DNA of 64,000 nt from Rhodanobacter sp. PCA2 (lineage in GTDB: Bacteria > Pseudomonadota > Gammaproteobacteria > Xanthomonadales > Rhodanobacteraceae), in NCBI RefSeq assembly GCF_013620825.1, contig NZ_NJIC01000012.1, positions 1 through 64,000 of the forward strand, given 5' to 3'. This document shows, in pieces, positions 9,763 to 19,543 of this stretch; the first letter of the stretch is position 1; the number at the start of each line of letters is the position of its first letter. The position numbers were made by a program, and so were the translations under genes. The notes under the pieces were generated by a model, which had not been told where the DNA came from, searched no databases, and saw only the letters and a program-made list of their open reading frames with translations.

Positions 9763-10638
9763 GTGAACACGCCTTTTGCTTCCACTCCCCTGCCGCTCAG
9801 CGTGATCGTGGTCTCCGCGGACAGCGGCCCGGGCCTGCGCGACTGCGTGCGCAGGGTGCTGGCCTGCACCACGCCGCTGGAGCTGCTGCTGGTCGACAAC
9901 GCCTCGGGCGACGGCATGCCGCAGGCGCTGGCGCGCGCGCACGAATACGAGCCGCGTTTCCACCTGATCCAGAACCACGGCAACCTCGGCTTCGGCCCCG
10001 CGGTGAACCAGGCGGCGGCGCAGGCGAGCGGCAAGCTGCTGCTGGTGCTCAATCCCGATTGCCTGCTGGACCAGGACAGCCTGCAGCGCCTGCTTGCGGT
10101 GTTCGCCGTCGAGCACCAGGTCGGCCTGCTCGGCGCCGTGGTCTGCGACGCGCAAGGCGTGCCCGATCCCGCCTCGTACCGGCGCGATCCGCTGCTGCGC
10201 CGCGCGCTCGCCAGCCTGTTCGGCGGTCGCGGCGAGCGCGTGGAGATCGGCGGGGAGATGCCGGATCGCCTGGTCGACGCCGAGGCGGTGTCCGGCGCGC
10301 TGATGCTGCTGCCGCGCCACCTGTTCGAGCGGCTGGGCGGCTTCGACGAAGGCTATTTCCTGCACTGCGAGGATCTGGACCTGTGCCGCCGCGTGCGCGA
10401 CGCCGGCTGGCGCGTGCTGCTGGCCGGCGACGTGCGCGTACCGCACGGCAAGGGCGGCTCCAGCCGGCACCGGCCGGTGTTCGTGAGCCGCCACAAGCAT
10501 CGCGGCATGTGGCGCTGGTTCCGCAAGTTCGATCCGGCCGCGCGCAACCCCTTCGTTTCCGCGGCGGTGTGGCTGGGCATCTGGGCGCACTTCCTGGCGC
10601 AGGCGCCGGGCCAGTGGCTGCGGCGGTCGCGGAGCTAG
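9763..10638 (+). CDS. Glycosyltransferase family 2 (rhamnosyltransferase-like)
   Basis: A 291-residue GT-A-fold transferase resembling the WbbL rhamnosyltransferase branch: PLSVIVVSAD at the N-terminus, LLVDNASGDGM for nucleotide binding, a GNLGFGPAVNQA motif, NPDCLL in the DXD position, and FFLHCEDLDLC-like catalytic acidic residues near residue 190. It probably adds a sugar to a surface polysaccharide or lipid carrier. It stands alone, not within an O-antigen cluster. A GTG at 9763 is taken as start because the beta-strand PLSVIVV then lies about 12 residues in; a TTG 39 bases upstream is possible. Confidence 0.85.
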   Translation: MNTPFASTPLPLSVIVVSADSGPGLRDCVRRVLACTTPLELLLVDNASGDGMPQALARAHEYEPRFHLIQNHGNLGFGPAVNQAAAQASGKLLLVLNPDCLLDQDSLQRLLAVFAVEHQVGLLGAVVCDAQGVPDPASYRRDPLLRRALASLFGGRGERVEIGGEMPDRLVDAEAVSGALMLLPRHLFERLGGFDEGYFLHCEDLDLCRRVRDAGWRVLLAGDVRVPHGKGGSSRHRPVFVSRHKHRGMWRWFRKFDPAARNPFVSAAVWLGIWAHFLAQAPGQWLRRSRS

Positions 10639-10696
10639 CGCGGAGAGCGACCCCGCGTCGCCATCGTTCCGCCATCCACCACATCTTCGTGACCCC

Positions 10697-11593
10697 ATGA
10701 ACGCACGCACCACCACGCTTCCGACCCTGGGCCTGCTGGCGATGACCGCCGTGTGGGGCTCCACGTTCTTCATGATCAAGGACGTGGTGGCGCGCATGCC
10801 CGTGGCGGATTTCCTCGCCGTGCGCTTCGCCGTCGCCGCAGCGGCGATGCTGCTGCTGTTCCCGCGCCACGTCTGGCGACTGGGGCGCGCGGGCATCGCG
10901 CGCGGACTGGCGTTGGGCGCGATCTACGGCATCGGGCAACTGCTGCAGACCTGGGGCCTGCAACTGATCGCTCCCAGCGTCAGCGGTTTCGCCACCGGCA
11001 TGTACGTGGTGTTCACCCCCATCCTTGCGACGCTGCTGCTGGGCCAGCGCATGCCGGGCGTGGTGTGGATCGCGGTGGCGCTGGCCACCGCCGGCCTCGC
11101 GCTGCTCTCGCTCAATGGCGTTTCGGTGGATGCCGGCGTATGGCTCACGTTGGCTTCGGCGGTGTTCTACGCGCTGCACATCGTGCTGCTGGGGCAGTGG
11201 TCGCGCCCTGGCGAGGCGTTCGGCCTCTCGGCGGTACAGATGGTTGCGATCGCGCTGGTCTGCCTGGTCGCCACGCTGCCGCACGGCGGTCCCGCGGCGC
11301 CGCCGGACCGGGCCGCGTGGCTGGCCGTGCTGTACATGGCGCTGATTGCCGGTGCTGGCGCGATGCTGATGCAGACCTGGGCGCAGGCCCACATGCCCGC
11401 CACCCGCGCCGCGATCGTGATGACCACCGAACCGGTGTTCGCCGCCGCCTTCGCGGTCGCCTTCGGCAGCGACGTCTTCGGCTGGCGCATGCTCGCCGGC
11501 GGCGCGCTGGTGCTGGGTGCGATGTACCTGGTGGAGCTGGCGCCGCGCCGGTCGCCCGCGCTGGCGGCGGAGGCCGGGCATCACGAGGTGTGA
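10697..11593 (+). CDS. EamA/DMT-family transporter
   Basis: A 298-residue integral membrane protein with about ten transmembrane helices arranged as two EamA repeats. It opens with the family signature AVWGSTFFMIKD near residue 20, and the second repeat begins near residue 150 (LTLASAVFYALHIV). DMT exporters move metabolites such as amino acids or nucleotide precursors; the substrate is not readable here. The gene is monocistronic by spacing, 58 bases after the glycosyltransferase, and is followed by a 230-base gene-free stretch holding a repeat element. Confidence 0.88.
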   Translation: MNARTTTLPTLGLLAMTAVWGSTFFMIKDVVARMPVADFLAVRFAVAAAAMLLLFPRHVWRLGRAGIARGLALGAIYGIGQLLQTWGLQLIAPSVSGFATGMYVVFTPILATLLLGQRMPGVVWIAVALATAGLALLSLNGVSVDAGVWLTLASAVFYALHIVLLGQWSRPGEAFGLSAVQMVAIALVCLVATLPHGGPAAPPDRAAWLAVLYMALIAGAGAMLMQTWAQAHMPATRAAIVMTTEPVFAAAFAVAFGSDVFGWRMLAGGALVLGAMYLVELAPRRSPALAAEAGHHEV

Positions 11594-11643
11594 GGGGGCG
11601 CAGGGTGGGGCACGGGGTTCGAGTGGCCTTGCGGCGGCTTTCC

Positions 11644-11682
11644 CCCTCTCCCCTCCGGGGAGAGGGCTGGGGTGAGGGGCCG
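11644..11682. repeat. GC-rich dispersed intergenic repeat with hairpin
   Basis: A perfect 10-bp stem (CCCTCTCCCC at 11644-11653, complement at 11657-11666) with a three-base loop is followed by CTGGGGTGAGGGGC. This pattern is, from general knowledge, a widespread dispersed intergenic element in GC-rich proteobacteria. It lies about 50 bases after the stop of the EamA gene and may act as a transcript end or mRNA-stabilising structure. The rest of the 11594-11824 gap shows nothing else I can support. Confidence 0.55.
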
Positions 11683-11824
11683 GGGCTTGCCATGCGGTTT
11701 CTGTTTGCCCCTTGGGCTTTGAAGCGGTTTCGAACGCCCCATGGGCGCCCGAAATCGCTTTGCCCAATGCAAAAAAGAGTGCCAGGCGATGGCAGGTACC
11801 CGCGTCGTGTCGACGCGCTCCCCC

Positions 11825-12211
11825 TCACTGCCCCTCGGGCGGCTCCCAAAGCTCGATCTTGTTCCCCTCGGGATCGACCACCCAGCCGAACTTGCCGTAT
11901 TCGGATTCGTCGACCTTGCTCTCCACCTGCACCCCTTCCTCGCGCAGCGCGGCGAGCACGGCGTGCAGGTCGCGGACCCGGTAATTGATCATGAAGGGCG
12001 CGGTGCCGGGGGCGAAGTAGGAGGTGTCATCCTTGAACGGGCTCCAGATGGTGGTGCCGGTGCCGGTGGGGTTGTCGGGGTTGGCCCAGCGGAACGCCGC
12101 GCCGCCCCATTCCTGCACGTCGAAGCCGAGGTGGGTCCGGTACCACTCGCCCAGGGCCTTGGGGTCCCTGGCCTTGAAGAAGATGCCGCCGATGCCGGTG
12201 ACGCGCGTCAT
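11825..12211 (-). CDS. VOC-superfamily (glyoxalase-like) protein
   Basis: A 128-residue single-module vicinal-oxygen-chelate protein. The beta-alpha-beta-beta-beta pattern is visible: GIGGIFFKARDPKALGEWY at the N-terminus and the closing strand DPEGNKIELWEPPE, whose Glu is the usual metal ligand. Proteins of this group act on small molecules or confer resistance to antibiotics; no specific reaction can be assigned. It is a lone leftward gene. Confidence 0.82.
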   Translation of the reverse strand: MTRVTGIGGIFFKARDPKALGEWYRTHLGFDVQEWGGAAFRWANPDNPTGTGTTIWSPFKDDTSYFAPGTAPFMINYRVRDLHAVLAALREEGVQVESKVDESEYGKFGWVVDPEGNKIELWEPPEGQ

Positions 12212-12327
12212 GGTCTGTCTCCCGCGGGGTCAGGGTCGGGCGAGTGTGCTCCATCCGGGGCGGCCCGGCATAGCCTTCGGCCAACGGGAAACGCGCCGGC
12301 AGCGCTGCGCCGGTGGGCGGCCCGCCC

Positions 12328-12873
12328 TCAGCGGGGCGGGGCGTGCGCGGCGGCCTTCCGGGTCGCGCGCGTCTGCAGCGCCACGCGCACCAGGTACACC
12401 ACGATCGCCACGTTGCCGACCAGCGCGGCGAACTTCAGCCAGCCGAAACGGTGCAGCGTCTCGTACAGCTCGATCGGGATCAGCGAGGCGGTGGCGATCA
12501 CGGTGAACCACTCGGCCCAGTACTTGCCCATCAGCAGGCCCACGCCCTCGATGCCGAACAGCACGGCATAGCCCAGCGCGACCATGCCCACCGCCACGAA
12601 GCGACTGGGCCCGAAGGCCTGCAGCCAGCCCACCAGGTGCCAGCGCAACTCGTTGCTGCCGGTGAGCGGCAGGTGTTCCAGCCAGTGCACCATCAGCTCG
12701 AAGTTCTGCTGGCGATCCAGCTGGAACGCGGCGATGGCCACCAGAAGCAGGCAGAGGGTCTTCACCACCTCGTAGATCGCGATCACGCGCAGGCCGGCAC
12801 GGTGCGGGGACGGCGCCGCGGCGGGTGCGGCGAGGGGGGCGGCAGCGATGGATTCGATCTCGGACATGGGCAT
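12328..12873 (-). CDS. DUF2127 family membrane protein
   Basis: A 181-residue membrane protein with four predicted helices and the family-like opening HRAGLRVIAIYEVVKTL near residue 28, followed by a GKYWAEWFTVIATASLIPIELYE-like segment typical of DUF2127. Function is unknown. An Ala/Pro-rich N-terminal tail precedes the first helix. Two ATG codons, at 12873 and 12867, are equally possible starts; no good ribosome-binding site distinguishes them. The gene lies just downstream of the cstA-ybdD terminator and so is probably transcribed separately. Confidence 0.75.
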   Translation of the reverse strand: MPMSEIESIAAAPLAAPAAAPSPHRAGLRVIAIYEVVKTLCLLLVAIAAFQLDRQQNFELMVHWLEHLPLTGSNELRWHLVGWLQAFGPSRFVAVGMVALGYAVLFGIEGVGLLMGKYWAEWFTVIATASLIPIELYETLHRFGWLKFAALVGNVAIVVYLVRVALQTRATRKAAAHAPPR

Positions 12874-12952
12874 GGGGGAACGGGCAACCCGCCCATTGTC
12901 GCGGCCATTGCATGAACCGCCAATACGCAACGGCCGGAAGTTGGCGGCATGG

Positions 12953-12980
12953 AAAAAACCCGCCGAAAAATCTCGGCGGG
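12953..12980 (-). terminator. Rho-independent terminator of cstA-ybdD
   Basis: Read on the minus strand, an 8-bp GC-rich stem (CCCGCCGA / TCGGCGGG, arms at 12973-12980 and 12959-12966) with a 6-base loop is followed at once by six T residues (12958-12953). It lies about 20 bases past the ybdD stop and is a textbook intrinsic terminator for the operon. Confidence 0.88.
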
Positions 12981-13001
12981 GTTGGCGGGAGGAAAACCGG
13001 T

Positions 13002-13202
13002 TCAGCAGCAGCGGCCGCCGCCGCCCTTGTAGCGGGCTTCCTGGCGCTCGCGGAAGAATTCGGCGTAGCTGGGCACCGGGCGATCCGGGTGGTGTTCGTG
13101 CAGGTGCTTCACGTAGCCCTCGTAGTCGGGCACGCCGCAGCAGAGGCGGGCGGTCTGCACCGCCCGCTTCCGGAATGCCTGCCATCGCGCGACGAGTTCC
13201 AT
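13002..13202 (-). CDS. ybdD: YbdD/YjiX family small protein
   Basis: A 66-residue cytoplasmic protein of the YbdD/YjiX (DUF466) family, recognised by the [21 protein letters not shown] stretch and the Lys/Gly/Cys-rich tail. In E. coli and relatives the family member is encoded right after the carbon-starvation/pyruvate transporter and is thought to assist it. The same holds here: the start lies 4 bases after the cstA stop, so the two are almost certainly translated together. The GGGGRCC tail is unusually glycine- and cysteine-rich. Confidence 0.9.
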   Translation of the reverse strand: MELVARWQAFRKRAVQTARLCCGVPDYEGYVKHLHEHHPDRPVPSYAEFFRERQEARYKGGGGRCC

Positions 13203-13206
13203 GGCC

Positions 13207-15282
13207 TCAGTGCGCCGCCACGTCCGCCAGCGCCACGTAGGGTTCCTCGTTGGCGGTGGGGTGGTTGATGCGCCAGGCCTTGAGCACGGCGCGCAGGCAG
13301 AACAGCGTCATCACCACCACCAGCGCCATGAAGATGCCGGTCATCGCCATGTCCACGCGGTTGTTGGTGATGATCTGCTGCATCGCCGCCACGGTCTTGG
13401 CCGGCGCCAGCATCTGGCCGTTCGCCAGCACGATGGCGTACTTGTCCGCCGCCGCGGTGAAGCTGATCGGGCCGACCAGCTTCTCGTAGCCCGCGGCCAG
13501 CGTGCACACGATCAGCCAGACCGCGGGGATGCCGGGCACCCACACATAGCGCTCGCGCTTCAGCTTCACCACCACTACGGTGGCCAGCATCAGCGCGATC
13601 GCGGCCAGCATCTGGTTGGCGATGCCGAACAGCGGCCACAGCGTGTTGATGCCGCCCAGCGGATCGACCGCGCCCTGGTACAGGAAGTAGCCCCACAGCG
13701 CCACGCAGATCGCGGTGGCGAGCAGGTTGCCGGCCCAGGATTCGGTGGCTTGCAGCGGCTTGTGGATCAGGCCGGCGATCTCCTGGATCATGAAGCGGCC
13801 CACGCGCGTGCCGGCGTCCACCGTGGTGAGGATGAACAGCGCCTCGAACAGGATCGCGTAGTGGTACCAGAACGCCATCATGCCTTCGCCCGGCATGACG
13901 TTGTGCAGCAGTTGCGCCATGCCCACCGCCAGCGTGGGCGCGCCGCCGGCGCGGCTGAGGATGCTCTGCTCGCCCACGTCCTTCGCGGTCTGCAGCAGCG
14001 CGTCCGGCGTCACCACGAAGCCCCACTGGCTGATCACCTGCGCCGCGTGTTCCGCCGTGGTGCCGATGATCGCGCCCGGCGCATTCATCGCGAAGTACAC
14101 GCCCGGGTGCAGCGAGGCGGCGGCGATCATCGCCATGATCGCCACGAACGCCTCCATCAGCATGCCGCCGTAGCCGACCATGCGCGCCTGGCCCTCGTTC
14201 GCCAGCAGCTTGGGCGTGGTGCCCGAGGCGATGATGGAATGCCAGCCCGACACCGCGCCGCAGGCGATGGTGATGAACAGGAACGGGAACAGGTTGCCCT
14301 GGAACACCGGGCCGGTGCCGTCGATGAACTGGGTCACCGCGGGCATCTGCAGCATCGGCGCCGCGAGGAAGATCGCCAGCGCCAGCAGCGCGATGGTGCC
14401 GATCTTCAGGAAGGTGCTGAGGTAGTCGCGCGGCGCCAGCAGCAGCCACACCGGCAGCACCGAGGCGCAGAAGCCGTAGCCGATCAGCCACCAGGCCAGC
14501 GCCTTCGCATCCAGGTCGAAGATCGGCGCCAGCGACGCGGAATCGGCCACGAACTTGCCGGCCCAGATCGACAGCAGCAGCAGCGCGAGGCCGATGATGG
14601 ACACCTCGAGGATGCGACCCGGGCGGAACCAGCGCAGGTAGGCGCCCATCAGCAGCGCGATCGGTATCGTCATCGCCACCGTGAACGTGCTCCACGGGCT
14701 GTGCGTGAGCGCCTTCACCACCACCAGCGCCAGCACCGCAAGCACGATCATCATCAGCACCAGCACGCCCACCATCGCCACGATGCCCGGCAGCGGCCCC
14801 AGTTCCTCGCGCAGCATGTGGCCCAGCGAACGGCCGTCGCGGCGCAGCGAGAGCCCGAGGATCATGAAGTCCTGCACCGCGCCGGCGAACACCACGCCGA
14901 ACAGGATCCACAGCGTGCCGGGCAGGTAGCCCATCTGCGCGGCCAGCACCGGCCCCACCAGCGGGCCCGCGCCCGCGATCGCGGCGAAGTGGTGGCCGAA
15001 CACCACCCACTTGTCGGTGGGCACGTAGTCCAGGCCGTCGTTGCGCAGCACCGAGGGCGGCGCGCGGCTGGGGTCCAGTTGCAGCACCCGGTGTTCCACG
15101 AACTTGCCGTAGAAGCGGTAGCCGATCACGAACACCGCGATCGCCGCGGCGACCACCCAGATCGCGTTGATCGGCTCGCCGCGGCGCAGCGCCACCACGC
15201 CCAGGCACCAGGCGCCCACGATGGCGATCGCGAACCAGAGGATTTTTGCCGCGGGGTTCGGTTTGACCGTTGCGGTGTGCAT
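13207..15282 (-). CDS. cstA: Carbon starvation protein CstA (pyruvate/peptide transporter)
   Basis: A 691-residue inner-membrane carrier with about 16-18 hydrophobic helices. It shows hallmark CstA segments: [14 protein letters not shown], the [21 protein letters not shown] motif near residue 85, and [14 protein letters not shown]. Family members import pyruvate or peptides when carbon is scarce. The start at 15282 is supported by GAGGAG eight bases upstream, and the N-terminus ([17 protein letters not shown]) is family-like. It forms an operon with ybdD. The 262-base region upstream, shared with divergent def, must hold its promoter, but I see no convincing site for a catabolite activator. 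Confidence 0.95.
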   Translation of the reverse strand: MHTATVKPNPAAKILWFAIAIVGAWCLGVVALRRGEPINAIWVVAAAIAVFVIGYRFYGKFVEHRVLQLDPSRAPPSVLRNDGLDYVPTDKWVVFGHHFAAIAGAGPLVGPVLAAQMGYLPGTLWILFGVVFAGAVQDFMILGLSLRRDGRSLGHMLREELGPLPGIVAMVGVLVLMMIVLAVLALVVVKALTHSPWSTFTVAMTIPIALLMGAYLRWFRPGRILEVSIIGLALLLLSIWAGKFVADSASLAPIFDLDAKALAWWLIGYGFCASVLPVWLLLAPRDYLSTFLKIGTIALLALAIFLAAPMLQMPAVTQFIDGTGPVFQGNLFPFLFITIACGAVSGWHSIIASGTTPKLLANEGQARMVGYGGMLMEAFVAIMAMIAAASLHPGVYFAMNAPGAIIGTTAEHAAQVISQWGFVVTPDALLQTAKDVGEQSILSRAGGAPTLAVGMAQLLHNVMPGEGMMAFWYHYAILFEALFILTTVDAGTRVGRFMIQEIAGLIHKPLQATESWAGNLLATAICVALWGYFLYQGAVDPLGGINTLWPLFGIANQMLAAIALMLATVVVVKLKRERYVWVPGIPAVWLIVCTLAAGYEKLVGPISFTAAADKYAIVLANGQMLAPAKTVAAMQQIITNNRVDMAMTGIFMALVVVMTLFCLRAVLKAWRINHPTANEEPYVALADVAAH

Positions 15283-15544
15283 GCAGGGAACTCCTCGTAA
15301 CGTTGGGCAAGGGTCCCCCCGGGCGTGATGGGGGTCAATGCCGCGCGCCTTAGCCTTTGGTCGAATGCGGGAGGCGGCTTGCGATGGCGCAGATGCGCCG
15401 CGCGGCGTGATTGCCGCGTGAACCGCCGGGCTTCCGCCGATCAAGCACTTGCGTGCCGGGGCGTGGCGCGTTCATGCACGGGCACACCAGCGTCATCTCC
15501 GCTCGGCTAGAGTGGGCAGCGCACCCACGCCAGCCGAGGTAGCG

Positions 15545-16081
15545 ATGATCCGCGAGATCCTGAAGATGGGCGATCCGCGCCTGCTGCGGGTGGCGCCGCC
15601 GGTGCCCGACACGATGATCGGCAGCGCGGAGCTCGACGCCCTCATCGCCGACATGTTCGACACCATGCACGACGCCGACGGCGTCGGGCTGGCCGCGCCG
15701 CAGATCGGCGTGGACCTGCAACTGGTGATCTTCGGCTTCGAGCAATCCGACCGCTACCCCGACGCACCCGCCGTGCCGCGGACCGTGCTGCTCAATCCCG
15801 TGATCACCCCGTTGTCGCAGGACATGGAAGCAGGCTGGGAAGGCTGCCTCTCCGTGCCCGGCCTGCGCGGCGCGGTCAGCCGTTACACGCTGATCCGCTA
15901 CGAGGGTGTCGATCCCAAAGGCGAAGCGATCGACCGCCGCGCCGAAGGCTTCCATGCCCGCGTGGTGCAGCACGAGTGCGACCACCTGATCGGCCGCCTC
16001 TACCCCTCGCGCATCACCGACTTCAGCAGGTTCGGCTACACCGACGTGCTGTTTCCGGGCATGGACGTGGCGGACGAGTAG
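15545..16081 (+). CDS. def: Peptide deformylase
   Basis: A 178-residue metalloenzyme that removes the formyl group from nascent protein N-termini. All three motifs are present: [10 protein letters not shown] near residue 45, EGCLS with metal ligand C101, and HECDH with ligands H143 and H147 and catalytic E144. The start [14 protein letters not shown] is family-typical. Unlike the usual def-fmt pairing, no formyltransferase gene follows, so this is probably a second, stand-alone deformylase. A TAGAGT hexamer about 32 bases upstream may be a -10 element. The gene is followed by a degraded regulator. Confidence 0.93.
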   Translation: MIREILKMGDPRLLRVAPPVPDTMIGSAELDALIADMFDTMHDADGVGLAAPQIGVDLQLVIFGFEQSDRYPDAPAVPRTVLLNPVITPLSQDMEAGWEGCLSVPGLRGAVSRYTLIRYEGVDPKGEAIDRRAEGFHARVVQHECDHLIGRLYPSRITDFSRFGYTDVLFPGMDVADE

Positions 16082-16212
16082 CCGCCTCGTCGCGGTGCAG
16101 TCGGCAGGCCAGCGCCGCCAGGCAGGCCCTGGCCATCCGGCGCGGGCCCAGACCAGGCCCGCCAGGGCCGAGCCCGCCGCGCTATCGTTCCCGCGCCAAC
16201 CGGCGACGGACG

Positions 16213-16475
16213 GTGGAGGCGCATGGCCGCTTCAGCGCGGACAACGCCGCCGCCTGCAATGCGGCGGCCGTGGCCGGTTCGGGCATCGCCACCGCTGCGC
16301 CGTGGCAGGTGCGCGCCTTGCTCGGCCAGGGGCGCCTCGAAACGGTGCTGGACGACTGGCAGTGCCCGGCCTGCCGTTGCACGCAGTGTGGCAGGCGGGC
16401 AAGCAACAGCCTGCGCGCACGCGGGCCTTCATCGATTTCGCGGCGGCGCGCTGGCCGGTGGAACCGCTGGGCTGA
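16213..16475 (+). pseudogene. Frameshifted C-terminal remnant of a LysR-family regulator
   Basis: This sequence lies in the 481-base gap between def and the acyltransferase. Frame one (16213-16368) reads as the end of a LysR substrate-binding domain, with GRFSADNAAAC, VAGSGIA and GQGRLETVLDDW. The match then resumes in another frame at 16371 with LPLHAVWQAGKQ, RTRAFIDFAAARW and a stop at 16473-16475, the normal LysR C-terminus. The change of frame is explained by loss of one base in CCGG(G)CCTG near 16368. No helix-turn-helix region is found upstream; 16082-16212 shows no recognisable coding. It is therefore both truncated and frameshifted. Confidence 0.75.
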
Positions 16476-16562
16476 TGCATTGCGATACCCGGCAGGCGGC
16501 GGTCTCTTGCCTGCCGCAGGCAACGCCGCCACCATCGCGGTTCCACACGACGGGCAGGGCGC

Positions 16563-17723
16563 ATGCGCGAGACGGATACCCCGGTGGCGACGGAGGCAGT
16601 GGCCTCGCGCAACCCCGGCATCGACCTGCTGCGCGGCCTGGCGATCGTGCTGGTGGTTTTCAACCACCTTGGCCTGCGCATTCCGCTGGAAAAGAGCGCG
16701 CTGGCGGCGGTGCTGCCGGGGTGGCTGCTGAACCGGCTGAACTGGAACGGCTACGAGGCCGTGTACGTGTTCTTCGTGATCTCCGGTTTCCTGATCGCCG
16801 GCAATGCGCTGCGCCGCTGGGGCAGCCTGTCGGCGATCGACGTGCGTGCGTTCTATGCACGCCGCTTTGCGCGCATCGTGCCGTGCCTGCTGGCCCTGCT
16901 CGCGGTGCTGGGCGTGCTGCACCTGCTGGGCGTGGCCGACTACGTCATCCACCGGCCGGACCAGTCGCTGCCGGGTGCGCTGGGGGCGGCGCTGGGGCTG
17001 CACGTCAACTGGTACGAGGCGCGCACCGGCTATCTGCCGGGTTCGTGGGACGTGCTGTGGTCGTTGTCGATCGAGGAGGCGTTCTACCTCGGTTTTCCGC
17101 TGGTCTGCCTGCTGCTGCGCCGGCCTGCGCTGCTGGTGCCCCCGCTGCTGCTGCTCGCGTTGTCGCTGCCGTGGGCGCGGGCAGCGCTGCACGGCAACGA
17201 GATCTGGCTGGAGAAGGCTTATCTGCCGGGCATGGCGGCGATCGCGACTGGTGTGCTCGGTGCCTTGCTGGCCGATGCCTGGCTGCCACCGCGGCGCACC
17301 GCCGTGCTGCTGGGCTGGCTGGGCGCGACGGGCCTGGGCGCGGTGCTGCTGGATGGCGGGGCGCTATGGCACTGGCTGCGCGACGGCTACATGCTGGTGC
17401 TCACGCTGTCCGCGCTGTGCCTGCTGCTGTCCTGCCACTGGCGTTCCATCCATGGCGCGACGCGGCCCTTGCGCGGCTTCGGCTGGCTGCGTGCATGGGG
17501 AAGGCTGAGCTACGAGATCTACCTCACCCACATGTTCGTGGTGTTCGCGCTGGTGCGCGCCTGGCGGGCCTGGGGCGGCGATGCGGCCACGGGATGGCTG
17601 TGGTATCCGCTGGCGCTCGTGCTGTGCTGGCTGCTGGGCGCGGCGGTGGAGCGGTGGATTTCCGCACCTTGCGAACGCGGGCTGCGCATGCGGCTGATGA
17701 ATCCCGCGCCGTCCGTGTCGTGA
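16563..17723 (+). CDS. Acyltransferase-3 family membrane protein (OafA/YrhL type)
   Basis: A 386-residue integral membrane O-acyltransferase with about ten helices. Family signatures are present: NPGIDLLRGLAIVLVVFNH near residue 20 (the catalytic His), YVFFVISGFLIAGN near residue 65, FYARRFARIVPC near residue 98, and SWDVLWSLSIEEAFY near residue 160. Such enzymes acetylate or otherwise acylate cell-surface polysaccharide, peptidoglycan or lipids. No glycan gene adjoins it, so the substrate is unknown. It follows the LysR remnant, which may once have regulated a different neighbour. Confidence 0.88.
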   Translation: MRETDTPVATEAVASRNPGIDLLRGLAIVLVVFNHLGLRIPLEKSALAAVLPGWLLNRLNWNGYEAVYVFFVISGFLIAGNALRRWGSLSAIDVRAFYARRFARIVPCLLALLAVLGVLHLLGVADYVIHRPDQSLPGALGAALGLHVNWYEARTGYLPGSWDVLWSLSIEEAFYLGFPLVCLLLRRPALLVPPLLLLALSLPWARAALHGNEIWLEKAYLPGMAAIATGVLGALLADAWLPPRRTAVLLGWLGATGLGAVLLDGGALWHWLRDGYMLVLTLSALCLLLSCHWRSIHGATRPLRGFGWLRAWGRLSYEIYLTHMFVVFALVRAWRAWGGDAATGWLWYPLALVLCWLLGAAVERWISAPCERGLRMRLMNPAPSVS

Positions 17724-17739
17724 CGAGACTGCGCTGGCG

Positions 17740-18432
17740 TCATTGCGTTTGCGGGTTGCCACTGGTCGCATGCATGCGCCGGATGCGCGCAATGCTGCCG
17801 CCCGCGTAGGTCACCACGTAGGTCGAGCCTTCGTGCGTTTGCTGCGTCACCTGCACGGGGTCGCTCAGGATGGCCTTGTCGAGTTCGTCCCGGTGGAATG
17901 CGGCCAGCTCGCCCTTCGGGATCAGCACCAGCGGTGGGCTGATCTGCTCGAAGCTGGTGAAGTGGCTGCCGCACTCGGCGGTGTCGCCGCTGAACTTGAG
18001 CCGGCTTTGGCCGCAGCTCTGGCCGGATGCGTCCGGTAGGCGCTTCAGCCAGATGAAATACTTGTTTTCGTGGGTGATCTGCACGCGGTTGTAGCGTGTG
18101 TCGGCGCCGCCGGTGTTGCCCGCCGTCCAGACGCGCACGATGCTTGCCTCATGGCAGTCGGCCGATGCGCATTCCTGCAGCACCAGGTATTCGTCGTCCT
18201 GCAGGGACGTCGGCTCGATGCTGAGGATGTCGCCCTGCACCAGCGCCTGTGCGGGAAACACCACCGACGACATGCGCGGGTCGACCTTGAAGTCCCCGGA
18301 AATCAGGTAGCCGCCGTGCTGGGACGAGTACAGCGGGGCGGTGACCTTGACGCCGGGAAGATCGGTCTGCGCCAGGGTGGCGGAACTCGCCAGTGCGCAA
18401 CAGCCGGACAACACGACGGCGATGGTCTTCAT
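17740..18432 (-). CDS. Secreted protein of unknown function
   Basis: A 230-residue protein with a clear signal peptide (MKTIAVVLSGCCALASSATLAQ, cleavage after AQ). The mature part is mixed alpha/beta with two or more cysteine pairs (ECASADC, SCGQ, ECGS) that could form disulfides in the periplasm. I recognise no family. A repeated concern with values and inhibitors cannot be inferred; nothing in the neighbours (acyltransferase, hemE) suggests a pathway. It converges with the acyltransferase gene with only 16 bases between stops and no visible terminator. Confidence 0.7.
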   Translation of the reverse strand: MKTIAVVLSGCCALASSATLAQTDLPGVKVTAPLYSSQHGGYLISGDFKVDPRMSSVVFPAQALVQGDILSIEPTSLQDDEYLVLQECASADCHEASIVRVWTAGNTGGADTRYNRVQITHENKYFIWLKRLPDASGQSCGQSRLKFSGDTAECGSHFTSFEQISPPLVLIPKGELAAFHRDELDKAILSDPVQVTQQTHEGSTYVVTYAGGSIARIRRMHATSGNPQTQ

Positions 18433-18465
18433 GACGGCTCCGTGGGTGCGCGTCCGGCCTGGCGG

Positions 18466-19542
18466 TCAGGCGGCTGCGCTGCGCACCACCCGGCCGTAAG
18501 TGTGCACCTCGTCCACCAGCACGCGCACGTGCTCGGGGTCGATGTCCGGCGTGATGCCGTGGCCCAGGTTGAACACGTGGCCGGGGTGGTTGCCGTAGCT
18601 GTCGAGCACGGCGCGCGCCTCGCGGCGGATCACCTCGGGGTTGGCGTGCAGGATCGCGGGATCGAGATTGCCCTGCAGCGCCACCTTGCCGGCCACCGCG
18701 CGGCGGGCGTCGGCGAGGTCGATCGTCCAGTCCACGCCCAGCGCGGCGCAGCCGGAGTCGGCCATGGCGGCGAGATGCGCGCCGGCGCCCTTGGAGAACA
18801 GGATCACCGGCAGCTCGCGCGCGTGCGCGTCGGCCTTCAGTGCGGCGACGATCTGCGCCATGTAGCGCAGCGAGAATTCGCGGAACGGCGTGGGGCCGAG
18901 CAGGCCGCCCCAGGTGTCGAAGATCATCAGCGCCTGCGCGCCGGCCGCGGCCTGTGCCGCGAGGTATGCGGCCACGCTGCGCGCCAGCACGTCCAACAGG
19001 CGATGGGCCAGCGCGGGTTCGTTCCAGCACATCGCCTTGAGCGTGGCGAAGTCGCGCGAGCCGCTGCCTTCCACCATGTAGCAGGCCAGCGTCCACGGGC
19101 TGCCGGCGAAGCCGATCAGCGGCACGCGACCGGCCAGTTCCTTGCGGATCAGGCGCACCGCGTCGGTCACGTAGCGCAGTTCGCCGTCCATGTCGGGCAC
19201 GGCCAGCCGCGCGACATCCGCGGCGCTGCGCACCGGGCGGGCGAACTGCGGGCCTTCGCCCAGCGCGAATGAAAGTCCCAAGCCCATCGCATCCGGGATG
19301 GTGAGGATGTCGGAGAACAGGATCGCCGCGTCCAGCTCAAAGCGCTCCAGCGGCTGCAGCGTCACCTCGCAGGCGAACTCCGGGTTCTGCGCCAGGCCCA
19401 TGAAGCTGCCGGCGCGTTCGCGGGTGGCGCGGTATTCCGGCAGGTAGCGTCCGGCCTGGCGCATCACCCAGATCGGCGTGGTATCGACGGGCTCGCGCCG
19501 CAGCGCGCGCAGGAAACGGTCGTTCTTCAGCGGTGCATTCAT
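18466..19542 (-). CDS. hemE: Uroporphyrinogen decarboxylase
   Basis: A 358-residue cytoplasmic enzyme that decarboxylates uroporphyrinogen III to coproporphyrinogen III in heme synthesis. The signature [16 protein letters not shown] lies near residue 22 with the substrate-gripping arginines. [14 protein letters not shown] follows near residue 75, [16 protein letters not shown] near residue 140 and the C-terminal NLGHGI near residue 325. Length is normal. It begins one base after the stop of the small WGR gene, so the two form a leftward operon. Confidence 0.96.
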   Translation of the reverse strand: MNAPLKNDRFLRALRREPVDTTPIWVMRQAGRYLPEYRATRERAGSFMGLAQNPEFACEVTLQPLERFELDAAILFSDILTIPDAMGLGLSFALGEGPQFARPVRSAADVARLAVPDMDGELRYVTDAVRLIRKELAGRVPLIGFAGSPWTLACYMVEGSGSRDFATLKAMCWNEPALAHRLLDVLARSVAAYLAAQAAAGAQALMIFDTWGGLLGPTPFREFSLRYMAQIVAALKADAHARELPVILFSKGAGAHLAAMADSGCAALGVDWTIDLADARRAVAGKVALQGNLDPAILHANPEVIRREARAVLDSYGNHPGHVFNLGHGITPDIDPEHVRVLVDEVHTYGRVVRSAAA

Positions 19543-19543
19543 T

